In this document: positions 22,109 to 33,246 of the stretch, piece by piece
Position numbering within the stretch: position 1 is the first letter of the stretch
Layout: each line of letters begins with the position of its first letter
Assembly: GCA_964016885.1 (NCBI GenBank)
Contig: OZ024740.1
Coordinates: 202,750,059-202,814,058, forward strand
Length of the DNA: 64,000 nucleotides
DNA from: Eledone cirrhosa
Lineage: Eukaryota > Mollusca > Cephalopoda > Octopoda > Eledonidae
Reading direction: 5' to 3'
The notes under the pieces: generated by a model
Databases searched by the model: none
What the model was told of the DNA's origin: nothing
Seen by the model: the letters and a program-made list of their open reading frames with translations, nothing else
Translations under genes and position numbers: made by a program

Positions 22109-22240
22109 GACACAAGGCCAGCAATTTTGTGGAACAGGGAAGTTAATCATATTGGCCGTTAGTACATCACTGGTACTTTATTTTATCAACTCTAGAAGGA
22201 TGAAAGGCAAAGTCAATCTTACCAAGCATTTTTACCAGTG
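22109..22240 (-). mobile_element. SINE family A variant
   Basis: Complement of the core: ACACAAGGCCAGCAATTTTG, TGGTACTTTATTTTATCAAC and GGATGAAAGGCAAAGTCAA. It abuts the MITE end. Confidence 0.75.
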
Positions 22241-22885
22241 CCCTAATGTCAAAAACAACAATGACAACAGCAACAATAGCAACAACAACAGTAGCAACAA
22301 CAACACCAACAACAAGCTGCAAAACAGATAAGTGCCAGCAGAATAAAATATTGATAATTTAATATATTCATTCATTGCTTGTGAGTTATCTTTTCCAAGA
22401 TAAAAATCACTATTTCCATGGCAACCAGAAGATACTTTATGCTTTGAAAATAAGATGGGGGTGGGGCTGGGGTACCATATATGCTAATTATGAGAGATAT
22501 TTGAGAACATAATTTATAATTTTTTTTATGTCTATCAAATGTCATGGCATATATATGTACAGATGTGTGTATATGTGAGAGTATGTATGTGTATATGTGT
22601 GTACATATGTGTACGTATGTATGCATGTGCATAATGTAGAGGATATATATTTCAGGAAGTGAAAAATGTAAAATGAATATATATATGTGCATGTATGTGT
22701 ATAACAAATAATATACAAGAGATAGCTGATTAAAAATCAATAACAACTAGTTTCACATAGGAGCAGAAATAACAATTAAAATGTTAGAGAATACAGAGGG
22801 GAAAGAACAATGGTCTCACCCAAGGGAATAAAGAAATAAAAATTGGCCAGTAAAAAAAAACAAACTGATTGCTATTATTATTATT
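22241..22885. other. (CAA)n and non-coding DNA
   Basis: ACAACAGCAACAATAGC repeats at 22255-22318. The rest is AT-rich with TATG runs. No gene. Confidence 0.5.
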
Positions 22886-23095
22886 AAGGGCCGTGGATAG
22901 GCGGAATCGGTAGAGCATCGAACAAAATGCTTTGCAGTATTTAGTTATGGCCCTTTACATTATGAGTTCAAATACCGACGAGGTTAGCTTTGCTTTCATC
23001 CTTACGGGGTCGATAAAATAAAGCACCAGTAACATACTGGGTCAATTTAATCGACTTTCCCCTCCCCCCAAATGACTGGCCTTGTGCCTATATAA
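22886..23095 (+). mobile_element. SINE family A, long subtype
   Basis: Has the extra GTCAATTTAATCGACTTTCC segment before GGCCTTGTGCC. It is inserted in (TTA)n, which flanks it on both sides. Confidence 0.85.
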
Positions 23096-23159
23096 GAAAC
23101 CATTATTATTATTATTATTGTGAATTTGATATCTTAGTCATTAATGTTATTTACCTGGT

Positions 23160-23783
23160 AAATTTGCCCTAATGAACATCAAGCCACTACCTGCAGCCTC
23201 AGATATTCAGAACATATTGAAGGTTCCTTGCTGTTCTCACTAGACATGCCTTTTGAAGTGTTTCAATAAAGGGGGCTAGGCTAATGTTCTTTAACCAGCC
23301 TTGGAAACTCTTCAAGATAGTACCCAGTGCTCCTATGATGATAAGGATGACCTTGATCTCATGACAGTCCCAAATCCTTTTCAGTTCCCACTTTAGATCC
23401 TCATACCAGTTAATTTTGTCCTCTTTTTCTTGCACTCTTGTGTCAAAGGGGCAAGTTACATCAATAACCAAGCAAAATCTTCTTTCCCTGTCAAAAACCA
23501 CCAGATCAGGTCTGTTGTGTTTTAATTCTTTGTCTGTTTGTATCCTGAAATTTTCCAGCACCTTCACTCGATTGTTTTCTATCACCGACTCTAGCTTATG
23601 CTTATACCATTTCTCAGAATGAGGTAAATTATTCAGATTGCATAAATGCCAGTGGATCATTAAGAGAAATCCGAAGTGGTGTGCAAGAGAGAAGACTGCG
23701 TCGATATGGACATTATAGACCAAGCCAGTACTTAATCGGAGCTTGTTCTCTCGGACTAGTTGGGAGCCATGTCTCACATCCAT
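23160..23783 (-). pseudogene. R2-type LINE C-terminus with restriction-like endonuclease
   Basis: The minus-strand frame of 194 codons matches the C-terminus of non-LTR retrotransposons carrying a restriction-like endonuclease. Visible parts: MIHWHLCNLNNLPHSEKWY, NRPDLVVFDRERRFCLVIDV followed by TCP (the PD...D catalytic block), then KWELKRIW, VILIIIGALGT and LQKACLVRTARNLQ. In such elements this domain nicks the target DNA. The first 50 or so residues do not match, and upstream reverse transcriptase is missing, so this is a 5'-truncated but still open fragment. Confidence 0.85.
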
Positions 23784-23789
23784 ATGTTC

Positions 23790-24165
23790 ACGTTTTTTGC
23801 ATGCTTTCTACGACTGAATGCCCAACCACATTACATAGTGTATTGAGTACATTTTACTGTGGCACCAAATCTCAGGGGGTTGTCATGCCCTTGATACACT
23901 AAAGAGTCCTTTCAGCTTTTTATTTGACATGGATGTGCATTCTTAACACCAACCACTTTATAGAGAGTACTGAGTGCATTTTAATGAGGTACCAGCACTA
24001 GAAGGGATATCATGTTCATGATACAACTGATCAGTCCCCCTAACCTATTCTTTGGAATGGTTTCTATAGCTGGATGCTCTTTCTATCACCAACCACTTTA
24101 CAGAAGATCTTATCATGGTACCAGCACTATGGAGGTTGTCAGTCCATTGACTTGCCTGAAAGGAC
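23790..24165. other. Degenerate CACTTTACAGAGT-type repeats
   Basis: Three or four units with ACCACATTACATAGTGTATTG, ACCACTTTATAGAG and ACCAGCACTA. Confidence 0.5.
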
Positions 24166-24780
24166 ATCCTGCCACTATTGTTAGTGTTGAAAAAAATCTA
24201 TACAACAGAATAAACTGGGTTACTTTAATGTTCAACTTCAAACAAATGAAATATTTGTCTCTGAATGGGTTTCTATTTGTTAGGATGTTAAGCTAACAGT
24301 AACCTAAAGTATGTGGGCCGCAGTACCCCTGATAGTCAATATAAAGGTTCTCTCACACTTCAAACATGTCAGCATGAAGGACATGGACATGATTAGCATT
24401 GATGATGATGGCAGTGGTGACAATGATGATGATAAAGGTGGTGATGGTGATAGCGGTGCCAACAATGATGTGGGGGAGGATCAAGACAATGATGATGATT
24501 ATGACAACAATAAAAACAACTGACATGATATTTTTATATTTAAACTTCTTCTAGTAGTTTCCTTGGATGTGACCTTCCTCCACCACTGCCACCACCACCT
24601 CCTCCACTACCACCACCACCACCAACACCACCATAGATAGCATCTAAAATATCCATGAATTTCTACTATGTTCACAAATTAAACACCAGATATTCCTAAA
24701 ACAACAAACCGCTCAAGGTCTTCTTATTGTGTGTGTGGGGGTGGGGAGTTAGCTTCTACAAAGACACACGCACACACATG
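24166..24780. other. Non-coding DNA with GAT and CCACCA runs
   Basis: GATGATGATGGCAG repeats at 24400-24500, CCACCACCACC at 24575-24625. No gene seen. Confidence 0.5.
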
Positions 24781-24784
24781 TATT

Positions 24785-25107
24785 GGACCTCTGTCTCTTC
24801 CAATGAGTAATCCAGTTATTTAAACAATGGAACATCTTGCTTGTGAAATTGACATGCAAGTGGCTGAGCATTCCACAGACACATGTATCCTTAACATAGT
24901 TCTCAGGGAGATTCAGAATGACACAGTGTGTGACAAGGCTGATCTTTTGAATTACAGGTACAACTCATTTTTCCAGCTGAGTGGACTGGAGCAACGGGAA
25001 ATAAAGTACCTTGCTCAAGGACACAACATACCACCAAGAATTGAACTCAGGATTGTATGATCATAAACCAAACACCCTAACCACTAAGTCATTCACCTTT
25101 ACTGACA
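24785..25107 (-). mobile_element. SINE family B, near full length
   Basis: Plus strand shows the complement: GTGGCTGAGCATTCCACAG, GAGTGGACTGGAGCAACG, CTTGCTCAAGGACACAAC, and a tRNA-like head at the right (ACCCTAACCACTAAGTC). Confidence 0.8.
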
Positions 25108-25395
25108 CACAAACACACACAAATTTACTTTCCTCTTTAATACATGCATGCATTTTATATGCACATGTACACACATATACATACAAACTCACATACACAC
25201 ACATGCATGTGCATATATACACACACATGTATGCACACACATATACACACATGCATGCATACATGTACATATACACATGCACACATATATACACATACAC
25301 CAATTTACTTCTCCCATAAAGGTCAACTTTGCCTTTCATCTGTTCAGGGTCAATAAAATGAAAGACAAGTCCAGTGCTGCAAAGCAAACTCTAGT
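25108..25395. repeat. (ACATAC)n-rich DNA and SINE core fragment
   Basis: ACACATACAC-type repeats at 25100-25300, then a piece of SINE core (CAACTTTGCCTTTCATC, GGGTCAATAAAATGAAAG). Confidence 0.75.
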
Positions 25396-25565
25396 CGAAG
25401 TTACAATCATCATCATTTTACAACTGCTTTCCTTGCTGGCATGGGTTGGACAGGTTATCACACCCTGTTAATTACATCTTGCTAATATGTTCTATAATTT
25501 GGTGAGATTTCTACAGCTGGAAGAAACCCTTTCTAATGCCAACTAGAGTATACTAGTTGCATTTT
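25396..25565 (-). mobile_element. RTE-like LINE 3' end relic
   Basis: CTTGCTGGCATGGGTTGGAC and TTTCTACAGCTGGAAG identify the family. Confidence 0.6.
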
Positions 25566-26035
25566 ATCATAGCATAAGCACAACTACTTTACAAAGTGTA
25601 CGAAATGTATTTTATCATGTTATCAACTCTACCATTTTACAGACTGTACTGGGTGTATTTTATCATGACACCAGCACTACCACTTAACAAAATGTACTGG
25701 GTGTGTTTTATCATGACACCAGCACTACCACTTAACAAAATGTACTGGGTGTATTTTATCATGATACCAGTACTAACACTTAACAAAATGTACTGGGTGT
25801 ATTTTATCATGATACCAGTACTAACACTTTACAGAATGTACTGGGTTTATTTTATCATGACACCAGCACTACCACTTAACAAAATGTACTGGGTGTATTT
25901 TATCATGATACCACTACTAACACTTTACAGAATGTACTGGGTATATTTTATCATGACACCAGTACTAACACTTTACAGAATGTACTGGGTATATTTTATC
26001 ATGACACCAGTACTAACACTTTACAGAAAATTCAT
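25566..26035. repeat. 48-bp minisatellite
   Basis: Nine or so units of AAAATGTACTGGGTGTATTT, TATCATGACACCAGCAC, TACCACTTAAC, spaced 48 bases apart. As 48 is divisible by three, a 152-codon frame of 16-residue repeats stays open by arithmetic. Units derive from the TTTACAGTGTACTGGG motif of the neighbouring LINE end. Confidence 0.9.
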
Positions 26036-26129
26036 GGCACTTTTCACACATTGAACATAGAAATAAAAACAGTTCTAGCTTCCAACATATAGCTGTCAAC
26101 ATAGAAAGTAGGATTTGCTCAACTGTAGT

Positions 26130-26530
26130 CCAGTTAGTTCTTTAATTTGGGATCTGTTCAACAGAAATACAGTTGGGGTGGACGCAGCATGACCAAATGA
26201 TGTAAGTTTACCCTGCAATCAAAAGGTCCCAGGTTCAATCCTACTGTATGACATCTTGGACAAGTGTCATTTACTATAGCCATGAGGTTGACCCCAGCCT
26301 TGTGAGTGAAATTGGGTTAGACAGAGACTATTTGGAAGCTATCACATGGATATTGTACATGTAATTCAATGGGCCAGCCTTGTCTCACACTATATGTCAG
26401 ACTGAAGCTTACTGAGAAGCAAGTTCAAGAGACATATGTGTGGAACTCTCAGCCACTTTGCATGTTAATTTCATGAGTAGGCTACTCCACTTTTTGAACA
26501 ACCGGAATAATCATCATCAAAACTGACTGA
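26130..26530 (+). mobile_element. SINE family C/B chimera
   Basis: A tRNA-like head with box B-like GGTTCAATCC (26233), then family C body (CTTGGACAAGTGTCATTTAC, GCCTTGTGAGTG), then family B tail (TGTGGAACTCTCAGCCAC, CATGTTAATTTCATGAG). Template switching or adjacent insertion would explain it. Confidence 0.6.
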
Positions 26531-26534
26531 GCCC

Positions 26535-26906
26535 CATTTTATTACAATGCAGGTGTGAGAAACCTTTACACAGTGAAACATTTACTAAACAAAAATATTA
26601 CTGGGTGTGAGATTTGGAAGAAAATATTCTCTTTGAAACACCAAATCTTCATACAAAAGGAGAAATATGTGGAAAATGTTTCAGTAAGAATTCAAAATGT
26701 GTTATCTACAAATGTAGTCACACTGGACAAAAAAAAACCCTTTTCATGATAAAATGTGGGAAATCTTTCATCAAGAACTTGAAACTTATTATCCACAAAT
26801 GTAGTCACACAGGAGAAAAGCCTTTCAGTGTGAAATATATGAGAAATCCTTTGTCTCTATAATTATTTTAACTAAGCACAAACAAGTACACACAAGAGAA
26901 ATGTAA
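26535..26906 (+). pseudogene. C2H2 zinc-finger exon relic
   Basis: The frame from 26614 contains ICGKCFSKNSK, IKCGKSFIKN, LIIHKCSHTGEKPF. After a shift near 26826, QCEIYEKSFVSI and TKHKQVHTREM end at TAA 26904-26906. The HTGEKPF linker is diagnostic of tandem C2H2 fingers. Finger 1 lacks one Cys and has His to Tyr, finger 3 has Cys to Tyr, and the frame is broken. C2H2 genes are numerous in octopus. This copy cannot make working fingers. Confidence 0.8.
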
Positions 26907-26924
26907 TCTACATTTTACTTCTAG

Positions 26925-27090
26925 TATATATGTATGTGTGTGCCGTGTTTATGTCCTATAACTTAGTGATTCAACAAAAAAGTTATGATAAAATAAGTAC
27001 CAAACTTGAAAAAATATGTGCCAGAGTTGATATGATCGACTAAATCAATACAGTGCTTCAGTATGGCTGCGGTCTAATGACAGAAACCCA
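26925..27090 (+). mobile_element. SINE family C tail
   Basis: GTGTTTATGTCCTATAAC, TAAGTACCAAACTTG, GTTGATATGATCGACTAAAT, then GTATGGCTGCGGTCTAATGA. Confidence 0.7.
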
Positions 27091-27730
27091 TAAAAGAATA
27101 TACATTGTTGCCAAACAAAAAGTTGGGAGGACCTTTCAGTTGTGACATGACAATCTCCTTTGTCTGGGTTGATCTACACAATAAATGCAACTAGTACACA
27201 GTGTAAAGTGGTTGGTGATAGGAAGGGCATCCAGTCATAGACAGCTTGTCAAAACCCTCCAGTTGTGTCAAAGACCTGACAACATTTCTAGTGCTGGTGT
27301 CATAAAATGCACTTGGTAGAGCACAAAACCGTATGTGAGATGCAAACCTGGCAGCATAATAATGATACAAGATATCCTGTTCAGAATTTGTTTCCTCAAT
27401 TCTTCTTTCAATAAAGCGATTTCATCCTGAAATATATATTCTATCAAATAACTCCAAGGTAATATTCCAACATCTTTATTATCATTATTTTAACATTTAA
27501 TGTCCCATTTACATTGCTATAGCCACCTAATAAAACCTAATAAAACCCAGTATATTTTATATTGTTATGATATTGTACTTGAGAGGAAAATGGTGTTGAT
27601 AAAGCTGGAGAGATTAGGGAGAGATGTAATATTGTGTGTATATAGCACTTTAATACATATGTGTATATGTACGTGTGTATATATAGCATGTCACTACATT
27701 ATACGGTCTATATGTGTGTGTGTAGCACTT
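27091..27730. other. LINE 3' relic and non-coding DNA
   Basis: GTAAAGTGGTTGGTGATAGG and AGGGCATCCAGTCATAG near 27200-27250 mark a LINE 3' relic. The rest, to 27730, is AT- and TG-rich without a gene. Confidence 0.5.
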
Positions 27731-27734
27731 CACT

Positions 27735-27828
27735 TTAACTTTTCCTTTCATCCTTACGGGGTCGATAAAATAAAGTACCAGTAATGTACTGGGTATTTGG
27801 TGGCCTTGTGCCAAAAGTAGAAACAACT
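27735..27828 (+). mobile_element. 5'-truncated SINE family A
   Basis: Starts near CTTTCATCCTTACGG and ends AAAGTAGAAACAACTATA. Confidence 0.8.
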
Positions 27829-27847
27829 ATATAATACTGTGTATGAA

Positions 27848-27895
<48 letters not shown>

Positions 27896-27954
27896 TAAAG
27901 TTAGTCCTTCATCAGTGATCTTCCAACCATCATTGGTATTTCATCGCTTTAATA

Positions 27955-28295
27955 TATATAGAGCACTTCACTTTGTGAAAGCACATGGCTTAGAGTGTCC
28001 AGGTCAAGAATGTAAAGTCATGAGTTCGATTCCCAGCAGCATGTTGTGTTCTTGGACATGACAATTTATTCCACGTTGCTCCAGTTCGCTGAGCTGGTAA
28101 AGATGAGTACTACCTATAATATTCAATAGACCAACCATGTCACAAAACGTATCACGCTGAATCTCCCTGAGAATTATGTTAGGGGTACACATGTCTGTGG
28201 AATGCTCAGCCACTTACACGATAATTTCATGGGCATACTGATCCATTGATCGGACAAGTGGAACACTTTTCGTCGTTGAAACCGACGGAAGTCCA
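27955..28295 (+). mobile_element. SINE family B
   Basis: tRNA-like head (GCACATGGCTTAGAGTG, GAGTTCGATTCCCAG), then ATTCCACGTTGCTCCAGTTC, and the tail GTGGAATGCTCAGCCAC, GTTGAAACCGACGGAAGTCC. Best preserved copy of this family here. Confidence 0.85.
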
Positions 28296-28573
28296 TGTAT
28301 GTGTGTACACTACATAATACTGTGTGTTATGTGTGTATAGCACTTTGCCACATATACTCTGAGTGTGCGGATTTGGTGGACGAAAATGTATACGTATGTG
28401 CGTATATATATATATATATATATATAGATATATATATATATATATATAGATATATATATGCGCACATACATACACATTTTCGTATATATATATATATATA
28501 GTGAAAATTTGAACGGGAACAAAAACAGAGAGTCAGACAAATAAAGGTTTATTAGGTTCACGCTCTTGAGAGT

Positions 28574-28604
<31 letters not shown>

Positions 28605-28620
28605 TATATATATATAATTC
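28296..28620. repeat. (TA)n, (GT)n and G runs
   Basis: TA runs at 28398-28500 and a G run at 28587-28603. No gene. Confidence 0.8.
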
Positions 28621-28624
28621 AATT

Positions 28625-28880
28625 GATATTAAATAAGTGGAATCTATATTTATAAAACCATATTTATTCTATTATATATATTTCAAGGGTACCAAAAATT
28701 TTTGGTACGCTATCATCAGATAAAATACAAAATGTTTTATAAATATTTGACATGACCAAGGATGATATATCTTAACGGTTCAAGTTATCCTTGGAAAGTC
28801 TAATGAATACTTACTCCAGAAATATCTCTTATACATATATATATATATAGTTTCCATTTGTTAATATCGTATATATATAT
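28625..28880 (-). mobile_element. Penelope-type end carrying a hammerhead
   Basis: Reverse complement of 28625-28760 matches 31470-31600, including the hammerhead. At 28848-28872 the end motif AGTTTCCATTTGTTAATATC recurs in the opposite sense, so the two ends face each other as in the other palindromic elements. Confidence 0.65.
28665..28727 (-). ncRNA. Hammerhead ribozyme, type I, copy A
   Basis: Minus strand: stem I strand TATTTTAT, CTGATGA (28719-28713), stem II with TAG and a perfect GTACCAAAAATTTTTGGTAC palindrome closed by CTT, GAAA (28684-28681), a two-pair stem III, cleavage A at 28673, then the stem I partner ATAGAATA. All catalytic boxes are intact. Differences from copy B (31491-31555) largely preserve pairing in stems I and II. 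Confidence 0.8.
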
Positions 28881-29011
28881 ATATATATCGAATGGATGAT
28901 ATTGTGTGTGAATGTGTATATGTATGTGTCACTGTATATGCTGTATATGTATAGATCGTATGGATACCGTGTATGTGTGTGTGCACGCATAGATCCGATG
29001 TAGAAGACTAA

Positions 29012-29129
29012 TAATAATAATTGTTTCTACTTTTGACACAAGGCCAGCATCATCCCAGTACATTACTGGTACTTTATTTTATCGACCCCATAAGGATGAA
29101 AGGCAAAGTTAACCTCGGCGGGATTTGAA
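29012..29129 (-). mobile_element. 5'-truncated SINE family A
   Basis: Complement of the core up to CGGCGGGATTTGAA. AATAATA flanks both sides. Confidence 0.8.
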
Positions 29130-30034
29130 TAATAGGACGATTTGTTGTCTTCATTACGTTTATTGAGTAGTGACACGTGTTTGTACACCTCGTTACAGAC
29201 GGGAAACTACGCATCGACTGCTCACATTACACTCCCTATATATATATATATATATAATATATATATATATTCAATGTATACGTCTGTGTGTGTGTGTGCG
29301 TGTGTATACAGATCGGTTGGATTAGGCTGTCTGTGCGTGTGTTTTTGTATCAACCTAATCGTAATCTACCAATTCGCAAGTGTATCTACCTCAGTGAAAT
29401 ATCTAAAAATATGTATTTTAAGAAATTAACGATCATAATCACCGTTTAAAGTCTATTATTCATGCTTGTATGGGTCAGACGGGTTGTCAACGTTGTGAAG
29501 CCAGATTTATGACGAAACTATAGTTATATGTTCAATAATACATACCAGCAAACACAATAAACAATAACAGGAACGACATGACAAACTACAACAACAATAA
29601 CAGTAAGAGATGTAATTGTGACGTCTGACAGTCACAATAACAGCCAACTGCGCAATCAACAACACTACCACCACTGGTTGCTGTTAACACACGCATTATT
29701 AAACACCTTCTTTCTATATTAACGCCGTCCTATCTAGTCTGTGGGAGTCCGTTACAAAATTACCAGGAGAGACTCCTCTAAAACAAAAACCCTTATACAT
29801 AGTAAAAAAAAAACAAAAAAAAAAACAATACAGATTTTGAATATATAGGTTGAGTTTATTGTTTATCGCGGAAATTACATTTCATGTTAGCTATTAGAAA
29901 TGTAAAATAAAAAAAAAACTGTAAATAGATTTTGTTTTATCCTTTATCTTTTACTGTTTTATTATTTACTATGTGGTTTCTATTTGGTAGGAGTGGGTAT
30001 CTTATGTGGGTAGATGGGGTGAGTCAAGCCACGA
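29130..30034. other. Non-coding DNA
   Basis: AT run at 29238-29272, LINE 3' piece at 29427-29490 (GTTTAAAGTC, GTATGGGTCAGACGGG), A-rich runs at 29805-29830. No gene recognised. Confidence 0.45.
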
Positions 30035-30039
30035 TCCAA

Positions 30040-30270
30040 GTCTGCAGTTCCCAACCTGCTAACTTGAAACACAATGTAAAGTACTTTGTTATATACACAC
30101 ACTATTGGATATCCATTCTTTAACTGTAAAAAAACAACTCTGTTTGAATTGTTATTCTCAACGATTAACGATTGGGAGTGGAGTAACTGTAGCAAGAAGG
30201 GGCAGGGCATAGGGCAATTAATTAAAATAAAAGGATTCCTTTGTAGTGAAAAGGTTAGGAAACACTGGTC
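30040..30270. mobile_element. hAT-like MITE
   Basis: Ends CTGCAGTTCCCAACCTG and GGTTAGGAAACACTG are inverted repeats of the CAGTGGTTCCCAACC type. Flanking ATCCAAGT and GTCTAAGT agree at six of eight bases, as expected of an old 8-bp hAT target duplication. Non-coding. Confidence 0.6.
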
Positions 30271-30399
30271 TAAGTGACCGTGATAAGGGTACCTTGATTC
30301 ATTCATAGGGATCCAATGTTTATAGTCTGAGGAAGCAATTCCTTATTTATGTAACACACAACTCTCTCCTATATATATATATATATATGTTTGATATAC

Positions 30400-30503
30400 A
30401 AATGGCTTCTACAGGACTAGAACTGTTTCATTCGGGAGAAATCATCAGTACTTCCTGATGATTTCTCCCGAAATAAACAGTTCTAGTCCTGTAGAAGCCA
30501 TTT
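30400..30503. mobile_element. Palindromic Penelope-type end
   Basis: Arms meet near 30451: AATGGCTTCTACAGGACTAG ... AATCATCAG and CTGATGATT ... AGCCATTTC. Each arm holds a hammerhead-like core (CTGATGA, short stem, GAAA), though only the left arm keeps GAAAC and stem I is not convincing. Related halves: 35565-35650, 36655-36710, 39582-39637. Confidence 0.7.
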
Positions 30504-30849
30504 CTATATTAAATATTTATACTATGCTATGTATTGAGTACCTTACTTACTGTGGTTACCCCCGATTGAACCCGAGATAAACATATATATATATATAAGA
30601 ATAAATTTAGTGTTTGGGTTTTTACTGGTTTTTCCACGGGATAAACACTCAACAAAGCTGAGAATATAAATTTCTCTCTCCATAACAACCTGCGCTATAA
30701 CTGCTACTGCCAATGTGTACGTGTGCGCGTACACACACACACACAAGTATGAGGTATCAAAACATATCAAATATGTTTGATTTTTGTGTTTCTCAAATAA
30801 AAAGCTCACCAGACTTTGTTCAGAGCTCTAATAATTCAAAATTAAGATA
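30504..30849. other. Non-coding DNA next to palindrome
   Basis: Begins with the family flank (TATTGAGTACCTTAC, GGTTACCCCCGATTGAAC), also seen at 36690-36770. No gene. Confidence 0.45.
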
Positions 30850-31140
<291 letters not shown>

Positions 31141-31416
31141 TATTATATAACAAATACATAACCGTAACAACGTAAGCTTCAGCAAGGCTAGAAAGACGCT
31201 GAAAAACACTATATTCTGTTGTCTACTAATAAAAGGTAGACCTCCTACCATCAATCACCTTGATGGCCAAGAGACCCACATGGAAAGAGGGAACAAGGGA
31301 CAAAAGCCATACAGACCCCTGGAAACCATGAAATTAAATAGTGCGTATGTTTTTCTTGGCAAAATGACCATCCCTAAATCTAACAATATATATATATATT
31401 AATTGTTGAAATTAAT

Positions 31417-31440
<24 letters not shown>
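31141..31440. other. Non-coding, possibly element interior
   Basis: Unique-looking sequence (GACCTCCTACCATCAATCAC) ahead of the hammerhead copy. No clear domain in any frame. Confidence 0.35.
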
Positions 31441-31448
<8 letters not shown>

Positions 31449-31490
31449 ATAGCGTACGTCAAAGCTTATTTGTAAAACTGTTATATATTG

Positions 31491-31555
31491 TATTTTGTCT
31501 GATGAAGGCATACCATAATTTAATTTGGTATCCCTGAAATATGTATAATGAAATA
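31491..31555 (+). ncRNA. Hammerhead ribozyme, type I, copy B
   Basis: Stem I strand TATTTTGT (31491-31498), CTGATGA (31499-31505), stem II AGG-C-ATACCA / TGGTAT-C-CCT (31506-31535) with one C-C mismatch, GAAA (31536-31539), stem III of two pairs (A31539-T31546, T31540-A31545), cleavage A31547, stem I partner ATGAAATA (31548-31555) giving eight pairs. Type I with a minimal stem III is the form known from Penelope-like elements. Confidence 0.85.
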
Positions 31556-31594
31556 AATATGGTTTTATAAATATAGTTTCCATTTATTAATATC

Positions 31595-31647
<53 letters not shown>

Positions 31648-31759
31648 CTATATATTAATTTCAACAATGTCAGTATTCCGTGTCATAATTCTCGATTATC
31701 ATTGGTTCATAGGTTTCAAACGACCCCGTCCACCTCAACGACGCCAAACTTAAATTAAT
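31556..31759. repeat. Element end, (TA)n and spacer
   Basis: AGTTTCCATTTATTAATATC then a TA run to 31640. Spacer after it has no recognised content. Confidence 0.6.
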
Positions 31760-32143
31760 ATGCATAATGCCAATGAGGGAGTGAGAAGGAAGAGTAAGAA
31801 ACAGAGAGGCAAAGTGAACGCTGTAACTATTACCATGTGTGCGTGTGTATGTACGTGCGCTTATGTTTATGTGTGTATGCGTGCGTGCGTGAAGCGTTCC
31901 ACAGAAAGTAAAAGCAATTCAACTTTATCAAACAGTGAACTACAGCGGGGACGGCGTGCAGCCAGGAATGAAGAAAAATGGGCCGAACAGCGCCATTGGA
32001 ACGCCGAACTTCAGAGGCGAAGACGTGCCGCCATGAATGAAGAGGAGCTGGCTGAACAACGCCAACGAAACACTGGAACCAAGCAGCGACGGGGTGCTGC
32101 GATGGTTGAAGACGAACTGGCTGAGCATCATCATTTATATTAA
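31760..32143 (+). pseudogene. Arg/Glu-rich repeat ORF, Helitron-associated
   Basis: An open frame of 127 codons. Its second half repeats a unit of about 18 residues: RGRRAARNEEKWAEQRHWN, RRRRAAMNEEELAEQRQRN, QRRGAAMVEDELAEH. Such basic/acidic repeats are found near the N-terminus of Helitron-encoded proteins in some invertebrates. No Rep or helicase motif is seen here. It stops where the short Helitron at 32153 begins, and a related frame resumes after it. Function is inferred only from resemblance. Confidence 0.45.
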
Positions 32144-32152
32144 TTATCTATA

Positions 32153-32503
32153 TCTATATCTACATATAATATAAAAAATTGGAACTTCCATCATCCTTTT
32201 GAGAAACGTGGAACAACCACGTCTATGCAATGATACACGTTTTACAGTCAGGCAGAAGATGAACCATCTCCTAGAGGTCACTATTCTAGGTGGGAGCACC
32301 TAGAATTGTTCATATACTATGCACAAACGGTACAACGAAAAATCTGGTATATCTGGAAGATTTTTTTTACTGTTTTTTGTATCACACAGACACCACGGAC
32401 TCGCCTCATACTGTAACCAGACAAACATCCAATGCAGTCATTTTCTTTTACCTGTCTTCTCTTATCATCTGTTTACCCGAGTGAAGCTGGGTACGTCAGC
32501 TAG
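32153..32503 (+). mobile_element. Short non-autonomous Helitron
   Basis: The 3' end has hairpin ACCCGAGTGAAGCTGGGT, then ACGTCAGCTAG (CTAG at 32500-32503) followed by host T. The 5' end begins TC in TATCTATATCTACATATAAT; its exact base is uncertain. No coding frame. Confidence 0.65.
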
Positions 32504-32514
32504 TATATATAATG

Positions 32515-32700
32515 TGTGTGTGAGCTGTGCCGAGACCTGGGGCACCAAAAAGCAGGAGAGTACTCTATGCACGAGAAGAAGCAGAGAAAGGGCTTGTCGA
32601 ATACAAGCCGAAACCGCTAGGCGTCGAGGTCGGGTTTTTATCTTACTTTACCTTCCTTCCTCTCTCCCGAAGCGTTGAGACATTCATTTACTTCTTTTTT
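32515..32700 (+). pseudogene. Continuation of Arg-rich Helitron-like frame
   Basis: RRSRERACRIQAETARRRGRV matches the repeat style of 31760-32143 and may be the same gene split by the Helitron between them. Confidence 0.4.
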
Positions 32701-32800
32701 CTTTAACATCATTCTCAAGGATGAACCTAATAAGACTGTTTTTGCATCTCTGTGCTTGTATTGTTTATTCCTCAACTATACACACACACACACACACACA

Positions 32801-33116
32801 CACTGTGTACTCCCGGTTATTCGCGGAATTTTCCTAGAACCTAACAAATAATTATTCGTGGAAACCACCGCGTATTCACGGAATCGTAAATATCTTCCGC
32901 GGTTTTTTTTATGGCTTTTTTTCGTGGCAATATATATTTTTTAACGCTAAATTATTAATCACAATATACTGTATTTGCCGGCCTATTGGACGTCTCTTTT
33001 TTATTATTATATTTTGACATTTGTAGGCATTTTTATGGACCACGTCCAATATTCGCGGTTTTTCACTCCTAGCGGGTGCTCTAGGAACATAACTCCCGCG
33101 AATACCAGGGGACAAC

Positions 33117-33120
<4 letters not shown>
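32801..33120. mobile_element. pogo/Tigger-like MITE
   Basis: Inverted ends CACTGTGTACTCCCGGTTAT-TCGCGG and CGCGAATACCAGGGGACAAC-TGTG match imperfectly over about 40 bp. AT-rich interior, no transposase. Confidence 0.7.
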
Positions 33121-33149
<29 letters not shown>

Positions 33150-33246
33150 CCGAGGCGTTAAACGGCAATTATGATGTTGATAACTTTCTTAAAATACATA
33201 TTTTAAAATATTTTACTGAGATAAGCTTTCGATATGTAGATTACGA
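33121..33246. repeat. (TA)n and spacer
   Basis: AT run 33122-33149 and unique AT-rich DNA. Confidence 0.5.

Noticed and set aside
25596..26054. 152-codon frame with 16-residue repeats
   Set aside because: Stays open because 48 is divisible by three; the unit derives from a non-coding LINE end.
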